Below, piece after piece: positions 49,516-61,014 of a stretch of 64,000 nt of DNA (within the stretch, counting starts at the first letter, position 1; every line of letters begins with the position of its first letter). The notes below the pieces were generated by a model. It had not been told where the DNA came from. It made no database searches and saw only the letters and a list, made by a program, of their open reading frames with translations. Source of the DNA: Sarcocystis neurona (lineage: Eukaryota; Apicomplexa; Conoidasida; Eucoccidiorida; Sarcocystidae); assembly GCA_000727475.1 (NCBI GenBank), contig KL647305.1, positions 1,027,406 through 1,091,405 of the forward strand, read 5' to 3'. A program made the position numbers and the translations under genes.

Positions 49516-52500
49516 ATACAGATATAGACAGATACAGGTATGCATAGGTACAGATACAGAGAGACACGTACGTAGAGGGATACAGACATAAATAGATATA
49601 GACAGACATAGGTGCAGGCACATACAGATGTATATACATAGATACAGATGGACACAGATATAGATATAAGTACATATACTCGAAGACAAATGTATATATA
49701 TGTAGGTACACACAGCTATAGATATACAGATCCGTGAATACAAATAGATACAAATATATATAGAGAGAGGGAGAGACAGAGAGAAAGACAGGTATACAGA
49801 TATAGGCAAAGTAGATAGACATAGTGGAGCATGCACATGTGTGGCGTGTGGATACTGACAGGTATACGTTTAGACAGATATACACGTATTTATGTATAGG
49901 TAGTTGCCGAAACACATAGACAGATGTAGAAAGATGTAGATAGAGACAGATGTAGACGAAGACATACACAAACAGATATAAATATAGACAGAGATAGACA
50001 TACACATAGACAGACACAGGAGTAGGTGCGCCTGTAGATACACACATATGGATACATATATATGTTACAAAGAAGTCAAAATATAAGGGAAATTTGGTAC
50101 GGGTAGATACAAATTTAGACAGATACAGATACGCATGTACATATAGACAGACATAGGTATAGACACATGTGGATATATACATAAATACAAATATAGACAG
50201 ACATACATTTACATATACATATATACATGTAGACAGATACAGGAATAGATCACGAAGATGTATAGGTAGATACAGATGTAGACAGACACAGGAATAGACA
50301 CATGTAGATGTATAGACAGATATAAATATAGACAGATGTAGATATACATAGACATATAGACAGATACAGGAGTCGACACACGTACGTGTATCGGTAGATA
50401 TAAATATAGACAGATATAGACATACACATAGACAGATACAGGAATAGGTACGCGTGTAGATATACATATATATATATATGTAGAGAGAGAGACGGATACA
50501 GGCTGATGTAAACACACACGTACGCAGCTACAGAGAGATACGGATGATGACAGTTATAGACAGTCTGACAAACCTACACATATGTGTTTATATATATTTA
50601 TATCTATGTATACAATTGTAGACAGAAAGAGAGAGATACACAGGTATATACAAATAGGCACAGACTGATACAGATAGGTACGTACGTACGTGAATAGATA
50701 GATGCTTGTACACGCCGAGGTTTAAAGTTTCTCAAGATATTCAAGCATATATGAACAGATAGACTCTCTAAGTCAACAAAAGAATCTGAGTAACAAGTCT
50801 AGGACTGTCGCCACAAGTCCTCCCTCACCGTCGATCGCTGAAAGATCTGTGCGAAGTCCATCTCCAACAAGACGCGTATGAACTATTGCTGCTTCAAATC
50901 CTGCAACAGCAGCAGCAAAACGTCTTGCAGCCTCCTGGCAGATGCTTACATGTCCACGTATATCCATCAAACAAGCACAGAGAGGGGAGCCGACCAGGAA
51001 GCAACTAGAAAGACTGACTCGTGCACATATGAACGTTTCATACACATGCATATATATATATATATACACATATTGCACACGTCTATGTAGATATTTATTA
51101 CATGTAAACATGTGTGCAATATAACTCGATATGAAGATAGAGCTTCACAGTAAAAACAAATGCCAAACGCACATGTCTACGTAGAAATTGACAACATATA
51201 TATATATGGTAAAACAGGATATTAATATAGGACACCGCGGTGAAAAGAGACACATACGTCTATGTATAGAAGTGCATGTGAAGTGATAGGTTTCTTTGAC
51301 ATTTCCGCGGAGTAGGGTAACAGGAACTTCGAGCCTGAGACCTCCTCAGGCGTCGAGACAAAGAAGCCTAAATATCCCCACAAAGTGGTCTGTGTGCGTC
51401 GTCTTTCTGCAGAAAAAGTAGAGACACTTCTCTGCGCGGCAGTAGACGGGCAAAAAGAGTAGTTCCTACTGCGTCTACGTCAGTGAGTATACCCCCGTGT
51501 CTTGGAGGCATCGAGTCGAGTGGGACACGCAGCGGTTTTCCTGGTGGTTTTCACTTTTACCGCAGCAGCGTCGCAGACGTGTCAGTTCCGCCGGGACGCA
51601 AACACGAGAGAAAAAGGCGTCAGAAGGCAGGGAGACAGCGGAGACAGGCAGCAAGTACAGTTCCTTTCCTCACAGAAACAATATGAGAGAAACCGACAGA
51701 GAGAGCACAGAAAGAAAGGCAAGCCAGAAAGTCGTCAGGAGAGGCGGAGGACAGCAGGGAGAGGCGAACAAGTCCACTTCGTTTCCGCGAAGGGAGAGAA
51801 GACAGAGACCGCAAGCAAACACAACCCGTCCACTTCTTGAATATATTTCCCGCACAGACGGACAGGACAGGAGAGACACGCCAGAGAAGAGACACCGATG
51901 AACCGGGAACGTGCGCAGTCTGCGGGAGAAGTGCCCCGCGGAAGCGTGGAGCGGAATGGAGAGGATTGCGGGGGAAAAGAAGGGGGCAGACGGGAAGGCA
52001 AGAGAGCTGCGTCACCAGCGAAAGCGGCGCATACGAAAGAAACGGAAGAGAACGAGAAGAGAGAAAAAAGAGGAAGCCGGGACGCTCAGAAAGAGGAGGT
52101 GTGCGGAGCCAAGGAGCGACGACGGAGGAGAAGAAGAATGTCGGGCTGTTGTTCGGCTGCCAAGTGTTCTCCTCGACACAGAGAGAAGAGGAAGAAGAAG
52201 AGAAGTCGAAGCGGAGGAAGAAGCTTCGTGAGAGGGACAAGAAGGGCAGAAATGAGGAAGAGCAGCAGGCAGAGGCGAAGAGGAGACGGAGGACGCGGGG
52301 GAGACGCCGAGGAGAGGGAAGAGGATGAGGGAGAAAGGGGGTGGAAAAGATGACTGAGCTGCAAAGTCTCGAAGGCGCACAGAGACGAGAACGGAAAAGA
52401 AGAGAAAGTCGAGCAGAGGCCAAAAAGAGAGAAAAGAGAAAATGTACCGCAGCCAGAGAAGCGGCGAAAAGAAGAGGAGGACGAAGGGCACTCGAGAGAA

Positions 52501-55500
52501 CAGAGAGCGCAAGGGGTCATCACGAAGAAAAAGAGGGGGAGGGACGGAGGAAGAGACGAAGAAGCGGAAAGGAACCGCTCCGAAGAGGACGGCAGCGTTG
52601 TCACTGCAACAGAAAGACACGGAAGCGGAAGCGCCACCGAAGACAAAAAGGTGACCGCGGACACGAGACTGGTCTGGGAGCCGTCGAGCGGGAGAGTGAC
52701 AAGAAAAGGGAGAAAAAGACGTGGGGAAGTGACTGACAGAAGAAAGAAAAAGTGCTTGCAAATAGTCCCACCGGCGTGGTATATGGACTTCACACAAGAG
52801 CCCTGGTCAATGCGAGAAAGGACGATGAAGCGCGCTGCTGCAGGGCGCAGGTGACGAAGCGTGGAGAAACAGAGGCTCAAAGCCATGCCAGTCGATAGGG
52901 GAACGACCAGGCACCTAGACGCCGCCTGCGAAAAAGAAAGCTCAGCCGTCTCCACACATACGTTCATCTGCTTGCGCCTCTGTCCGTATGTATACACAGA
53001 AAATAGTAGACACGCATACATGTATGTACGTCAATAGACACCCATATACATTATGTATGTAGGTATACAGTGGTGTACGTGTGTGGGCGGACGCGTATGT
53101 GTGGAGGTTCCTGATGGATCTCTACACTATTTACAGTGGCATATGAAGTGTCACGCAGAAACACAAATATTTCTCCTGATACACATATCTGGACATCTGT
53201 ATCTATCTATCTATTTACACTTGTGTAGCTCTGTGTCAGGCAAGAGTGTGTGTGTAGTCGTTCTACAGATATATACACTTATGACCTGCTTCTCCGGCTG
53301 GAGAAAGCGACAGGAGCACCGGCGATTTCTGGGGAAAAGCAGCCGCCTACAAGGTTGTATTCGTTATATATGCATATATACGTATGTACACATATACATA
53401 CGCTAACGAAGTTCATACGTGGGGGCCCATGATGTGTCTATGTGGATGTCTGTATGTATCGGCCTACGTATACATATATACACATACACATATATATCAT
53501 TATACACATATATACGCACACAGACGTTGTGCGTGAAATTCATACGTAGGTGAGTATGGATATATGTATGCCGACGCGTATATTTGTACCAGCGTGCATA
53601 TATATATATATATGTGATCTGTGTATATGTACATATATATATATGTATATATGGATGTGTGTATATGTATATATATATGTATATATATAGACATGTAGAC
53701 CAATACGTATCTATGTAAATGTATAAACATGCATATATCTATACGCACATATGTATACACACATGGATTTCCTCCGTGTGGATCGTGGAACGCTTCTGTG
53801 TGGAGACAGACGAAGACTAAATGCTACAAAGTCATGGCAAGGATACCAGCCGGCAGGTGAAAGATACATCCAACCGTAGATACCCACAAGCAGACACATG
53901 CGTATTGGAGAGAGACACAGAAGGAGAACGACAGGCAGACAGACAGAGAAAAAGCCAAACGGAAAGCAAAAGAAAGAAAGACGCATTTACACGTATACAG
54001 GGAGGCATACATAGTAAAGATACCGTCACGTGGAGAGGGAGGTACGTATGTGTGGACTTGTGCATATGTGTGTGGGCACAGGAGTGCGCAGGGAGGACCG
54101 CGTAAAAGTAGCCGAGGATGGTAAGACGACCGTATACGGAGCTGAAGTCAAGTATACACATGAGTAAATGGATTAACTTACGAGGAAGAGAGAGCAAAAA
54201 AGAGAAGAAATGAACACTTGTTGTGATGCACACGAATGGAGAGGGAAGAACAGGAGGACACCAGGTAGAGACGACTGAACACTTACTTTAATTCCACACA
54301 GGTGAACCGCATGAAGTGCCAGACGCCGTGTGAGACCGTACAAGAGCGAAGAACCGGGGGCCTTCGGCTGCGGTGCGGTGAGCTCCCCAGATCTGAAAGA
54401 AAGATATGAACACAGAAGTAGAAAGACGAAGTCAGAAGTATAAAGATGGACAGAGGGGGGGAATAAAACAGAGACACAGAAGGAAGAAGACGGACCAAGT
54501 AGAACGCCGAGGAAGACGCGGAGGAGAAACGAGAAGTGAGAAGGAGAGCGGAAGAGAAAGACGAAGGCAGATACAGCAAGAAGAGGAAGAAGAAGAAAGG
54601 CGGGAAATGAGAGACGGCCGGGATGCAGGGGAGAAATTCGACAGAAGAGAGGAAAGGAGAAAGGGGAAGGAAGAGAAAAGAAAAGACCCAGTTGGACCCG
54701 GGGAGGTACAAGAGACGAAGAGGAGGAGGCGAAGAAGAAGAAGAAGAAGATAAAAGATAGAGGAACGCCAGTATCAAATAGAGAGAGCAGACGCCAAGCT
54801 GACGTGCAAAGACGCAGAGGAGCGGTGGAGCCGAAAAAGACGAAGTCAAAAAAACGAAAAGGAAGGCAAGAGAAGAAGTGAGAGAAAATCGAAGGAGAGC
54901 CAAAAGGAGAGAAGGTGACTCAACAAAGAGACTTGCCAAAGCAATAAAGAGACTGTAGCGGAAAACGAGAAAAGACAGGGGACCAAGACCGGAGGAGATG
55001 CGGAAGACGGAAAGGCACCCGAGAAGAACAAACAGGGGGATGCAGAAGGAAGAGGAAGATGGGGGTGGAAGAGCAACGACGAAGACGAACAAGGAAAAGG
55101 GAAGAGAAGGAGCGAAGCCAAAGAAAGGGAAGGACGGAGAGAAAAAAAGTAGAAGACAAAAGGAGGAGAAGTCCTCCAGAACGAAGAGAGGAGAGGCGGG
55201 TGAAGGGGAGGAAGCACGTCGAAACAAAGAAGTGGAAGGGACAAAAACGGGAGGGGACGCAGTCGGCAAGAAGAACAGAAAAGAAGAAGTGCTGATGACA
55301 TGCAGAACCACAGACGTAGAGACACGCAGAGAGAAGCACCGACGAAAAAGACAAACGGCGGAAAAGGAAGACTCGGAGGAAGAGGAGGAGGCGGACGCAG
55401 GCGAAGAGGAAGAGACGGAAAAACGAACGCGGAGAGGGAGACTCGAGGGACTCAACTGAAAGGACGCAGAAGACGCAGCAAGAGAAGGAAAAGCAGCAAG

Positions 55501-58500
55501 AAACGAACAGAGAAAAGAGGCGAGCGCGGAGGGAACACGCCGAGGCAGAAGGCACCTGCGACGACGACCAAACAAGAGGGGCACAACCCGCTCGGAGAGA
55601 AACAACAGAAATAGTGAAAGGGAAGGGAAAAACGGTGACGGGAGGTTCCTGTCTGCCCTGCCGCGACGCCCAGTCATCTTTCGGAATCGCCACGTGTGGG
55701 GGGCGGCGTCGCCCTCTTTCTCTGCAAATGAATAAACGACTGCGGGGAGAGAAGCAAGGCACAGCGAAAGAGAATACTCTCGCACACAAAAACACTCCGA
55801 TAACATAGATATATATACATAGATAGATAGCTAGAAACATGGACATACACATGTACATATACATATATATATGCAGAGAGAGAGATAGGTACACCGGTAG
55901 GTAGACATGTTGGTGAGCACATACACGTAGAGAGACTTAGAGAGGGGTACACCGATAGGAAGATATAGAGATATACACACATATGTGTAGAGAGAGAGAC
56001 AGGGAGCGAATGATAGAGAAAGGTACATCGATAGGTAGATGTGTATATATATATATATATGTATATGTAGGCGTACGCCTACAAATGTTGAAATATACAC
56101 CAATGCAATTACTTGGGCCTATATACGTATATAAATACATACACAGATATTTATATTCGTGTATATATGAATCCACGTCTACGTACATTTGCATATGTAT
56201 ACACAGAGACAGGCGCAAGAAGAGCAACACAAATATTTTCTACCTTAGTACACACAAGTACCCAAGTTGCTGCTGTACAAGGAGTTGTGGGGATCTCGAA
56301 GAAATCGACGAAAACGCGTGGGCGAACGAGAATGTATACAAACAGGCGTACGTATGCACCACGCATGCATGCCGACACATGGACAATTTTGTTCACGTGT
56401 GTTGCCTCTGCCGCCCAGGATGCTGATATATACATATATATGTATATATACACATAAAGGTATGTCCATATATCTCTAACCATGCACATCGCTCGATCCA
56501 AGGTACTTCTATTCTCTCAAACACTTGCTTCCATGTGCAAGCTCACATGGAAACGGAGGGGTGATGGGGGGAAGCACATCTCTCTCTCTACATAAACACA
56601 TAGATATTTGTATGTGTATATATACGTATGTACAGGGATGACTTTTGCGAAGCGTCGTAGCGTCTCTGCTCTATATAAGTCTACGCAACTAGGCACGAAG
56701 ACGTATATTTCCATACGCGGATCTTCGTACCTGGAGCTTCAGCCCTCTGCTCGTTTGCAGACATACACGTACATCTGTCGTACAAACATATTCCCCATAC
56801 ATACACATGTGTATATATATATATATACCTAATTTTGTTTATGTGGAGTATGAAAAACAGAGGGACAGAAAGCTTACAAAAGACTAACCCTTCATCACAC
56901 AGAAACACAGGTGTCTCTCTCTCCTTCTCTCTCTATATAAGTATTCATAAATATACATGTATTTATACTCATGTATATCCGTATACGTACAGATCTAGCA
57001 TATACATACCGCACATAGAATAACTTAAGCGCACAGGTACGCAGAATACTCTCATTGAGAACATACATATATATATATATACATGTATTTATACTTATGT
57101 ATATCCGTTTACGTATAGACCTAGCATATACGTACTGCACGTAGAAGAATTTGAACGTACAGGTGCGCAGAATACTAAGAGTACGCATACATATACATAT
57201 ATATATATCTATTTGTAGGTGTAAAGACATCTATACGTATATATACAAAATACACGTATCTGTATATATCCGTGTGTATATATCTCAACGTATACGAAAC
57301 GTGTATGTGTGTGTATTTGTACGTACGTATGTGTGTGTATACATGCGCAAAGAACGTCGCAGAAAACAAATTTACAGAGGTAGACATGGAACCTGGAAGG
57401 TCCACAAGGCGACCTTCGTGCAGCAGGCACAGAGCGCTCAACACTTCACCCCTGCCTCATTAATACGTCCCTACTTCCTTGCCGCCTGCGAGTATATGAC
57501 TAAAGAGGAACAGGGAAACCGAAGGGAAAATATTCCTACAGATATACATGGGCGCTCACTAGCATATGTATGTATAGCAATATGTATACGTGTCTGTGTC
57601 TGTGGAACAGTTCTCCTGCGTGAGAACACACGAGTGAACATACAAAGGTATACAAGAACAAAACGTCCCACATACATATACACACACACACATATTCGTA
57701 CGCACATACATATATATACATACGTGTATGTGTTACTCACACACACAAACATACTGACGCACGTCTTGAGAGAAACGGTATCTGCGCGTGAGACAGAGAA
57801 AGAGAGAGAAAAGAAAGATAGGAAGATGACGAGCAAAACCGACGTCGTCACCTGCCGATGCCATGAATGAGATGGAAGTGCCGCTCAGCGACAACGCGGC
57901 TGAAAACGCGGCCCTCCCGCTCTCCTACGCCGACGCGATGCAGCTGGTTGTTGCTACGCAGCAGCAGAGAAGAAGAAGAAGAGAAAAGAGGAAAGGGACT
58001 AATGAGCCGAGTCGGCGGAGAGAGGGCAATAAAGCAGAGGAACAAGGAGAGGAGGTGTAGAGGAAAAAAAGATAAAGGTGATGGAGAAGTAAAGCGAAAG
58101 CAACTGGAGGGGATGCCGGGGATAATAGGAGGGGACGGGAAAACAGTCGTTGAAACGGATAAAGGGGACACGGGAAAAAGGCAGCACGCGCCGAAGACGC
58201 AGAGGAGGAAGAGAAGAAAACAGACGGAAAAGAAGAGCGGCAGCTCAGAGGAAAGACGAGAGAACAGAAGGGGCGAAACAAAGGAACACGCCGATAAATA
58301 GTGACGCAAAGGAAAATAGAGATTTACGACGGGAGACGACAGCAAAAGGACTGACGAAGAAGTCGTTGACAGTCGGCCACATGTGAGAGCCGATTAGCAG
58401 CGAACCGAGTCCAGAGAGGAGGAACGCAGAAACAAAACCAACGCCGGAAGCAAGGGGAGACGGAAGTGGCCACGACGAGGAACGCAGAGACGCGCAGCAG

Positions 58501-60982
58501 CAGCAGGGCAGAGAACCACAGACCAAGGCACGCCAGAGATAGAAGAGCGCGGAAGTCCACGGGGTTCTTCAACGAAGACTAGGCGGAATGGACGCATACT
58601 GTGGCAGCACGGAAGTTCACGGGGTTCTTCAACGAAGACTAGGCGGAAGGGACGCATACTGTGGCAGAGAGTTCCTCCCCAAGTCAACAGGCGTCCAGAC
58701 AAAGTAGAGGAAGACGACGAATCAGAAGAAGAAAGCCGAGAGTCCATCGACGAAAAGAAGAAGAGGACCGGAGGCGAGAGAGGTGCGGGCACCTCTCGCC
58801 GGAAGGATCGACAGACATGTGGTCGTGAAGCACGCAAGCAAAAAGGAATCTTCCCCGTCGTCACATCCAGTGGCATCCTGTTGCAAAGTAGCTACCCGAA
58901 CTCACTTACATTTTCCGACTAAGAAGGTGGTCCGCACACCGAGACGAAGCGGCGCAGACAACAGGAAAGACGGGAGTGTTTCTGCGTGAAAGTCAAAAAA
59001 AGCTACGTGTCTCCAAAAAGCAACGTACACACTCACATACGTAGACAAATGGCCCGCCACACATACCGGCGCATACAAAGTACACCGTTCACGTTGTTGT
59101 GTATATATAGCCTGCGAAATCTGCTACGCAGCTTCTTCTGTTTCCGCCCCCTCCCGAGAAGAGAGAGAGGAAGCGGTCTGTGGCACTACGCACACAGACA
59201 TATACGAGACGCCCAGAAGACGTTTTAAAAAGTGTACGGATGCAGCGTGAAGTAATGGCTCCCCGCTGTTACAGCCCACATTCCTCTGCCGCAGCACGGG
59301 TATGTGTCAAAGTGATATATGTGTGTGTATATTCCTCACCCACCCACGGGGCTCGCTGCCACCAACGAGTCTGCCTGCGTCGGTCTTCACCAGCAACTTT
59401 CTGCGTCACAGCCGTCGCAGATGAAGAGTTCACGTGGGCACACGCCCTACCCCTCTCTGATACTCGTTGCCTCATACACGCACAGCGGACGCCTTGCCCA
59501 TCTTGAACGTCCAAAACAGGCAACTGGCTGACTCTTGGAAGGGTGAGGTGTGCGTACACATGAATATAGACAGCTGTGTGCACGTGATCGCTCCCCAGTA
59601 CTGCCCTGCTTCTTCTTCCTACCGACGAGCCGCGTAACGATGTCGTCTCAACAGCAAAATCAGGGAAACCTGAAGCGAACAATTCTTTCTATATGAACAC
59701 CCGTAGCATAACGAAAGAAGTGTGTGGCTGTCGCCATCCGCCATCCGAGCGACGCAGTCGAAGGGCACTGCGGTGTGCAGGTGCTGTCTTACCCGTCGGT
59801 CATGGCGAGCTGCTGCAGCAGCACCGAGACTGCGAGATCGTCCCAGCCCTCGACGGGCAGGCGCCGGTGCTGCAGCAGCCTAACGACGCAAAGAAAGAAC
59901 GACACACACAAACCCAAGCAGTATGCCCATCGAGCAGCAACTGCCCGTCTCATGTACCAACAGCCTTCCGTTCAACACCGGAGAAAATTTTTGCCTCCCT
60001 GACGCCACACATACACCGTTCAGCTTTGTATACAGACGAAGACGAAGACGGACAGCTGTGTGGATCTCCGCCTATTCTGTGCGTGGAGATACGACAGATG
60101 CGCATGCAGTATCTGTGTCTATGTGCGAACGTAGACGTTTGTGTTTGCCTTCGGCTGTATATAGTTGCCACGTTCCTGTGCAACCGACGTCCGCAAGGAG
60201 GGTTCACATGTGTGCCTATCAAGGCAGTGTGAAGGCCGATGGGCAGGGTACTGAAGACACGAGAGAGCTGAAGTTCTCCCCTACGCTTTTTTTCATTCCA
60301 TATAAACGCGACGCACTGCAGGCAGCGGCGTCCCAACCGCCCGCAGACCTCGGCGCTGCGACGGAGAATATCGCTGCGCGGCGTCTTGCTGAACCGCGAG
60401 GCGGCTCACCAGCAGCAGCGATCCAGATGTACCTACACCCACTCAACTAGCAGTGAGTCAGGTGTACGTACACTCGAAGACAGACACGTATGCAGAGGTA
60501 AGGGAGACCCTGGTCCTCCAGAAATTGCTTCCGGTATTCACAAAAGAAAGGCCGCAGCCGTAGAAAGAGAGGAACCCCGTCGTCGCAGAGAAGCGTATGT
60601 GTGTATCTACAGCCAGTAAGGAATGATGCAGAATATACAAACGAGACACAAACTTCACCACGGCGTGGATATGATGTACACAAGGAGTTCAGATGGGGGA
60701 GAGAAAAAACTGCGGAAGAAGACAAGCAGAAAGGAAGAGCAACTCGTGCATGCACAGCAGCAGCATCTGACGCCCCGGTCACCTCCCAGCGATACAAGAA
60801 AGATTGTTCATATACACATACACAGATATGCGTCTTCCAAGAAGGATATACACGAAAATTGAAGATGTCTACACGTGCATATGCACACCCGTGCCTTTGT
60901 CAGCACGTGTATCTGTCGAGACACATATACACATATGCCTTCCCCCACATGTTTTGTCATACGTAGGTGTGTATATATATAC

Positions 60983-61014
<32 letters not shown>

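Noticed and set aside
50209..50519. Repetitive Val/Ser/Tyr ORFs on the minus strand
   Set aside because: They are translations of the AGACAGATA satellite in intron 7, and codon content follows the repeat unit.
51620..53021. Several overlapping ORFs of 150-311 codons on both strands
   Set aside because: They arise from the GA/CT tract. Only the 154 nt at 52772-52925 carry SepSecS similarity with splice sites.
54283..55806. 507-codon minus-strand ORF
   Set aside because: It lies in the polypyrimidine tract of SepSecS intron 4 and reads exon 5 in the wrong frame. The conserved PQPKAPGSS block is in another frame.
60219..60446. Possible SepSecS N-terminal exon with LVS-like similarity
   Set aside because: No donor gives the phase 2 needed for exon 3. 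The 32-nt exon at 61165-61196 fits in both phase and sequence.
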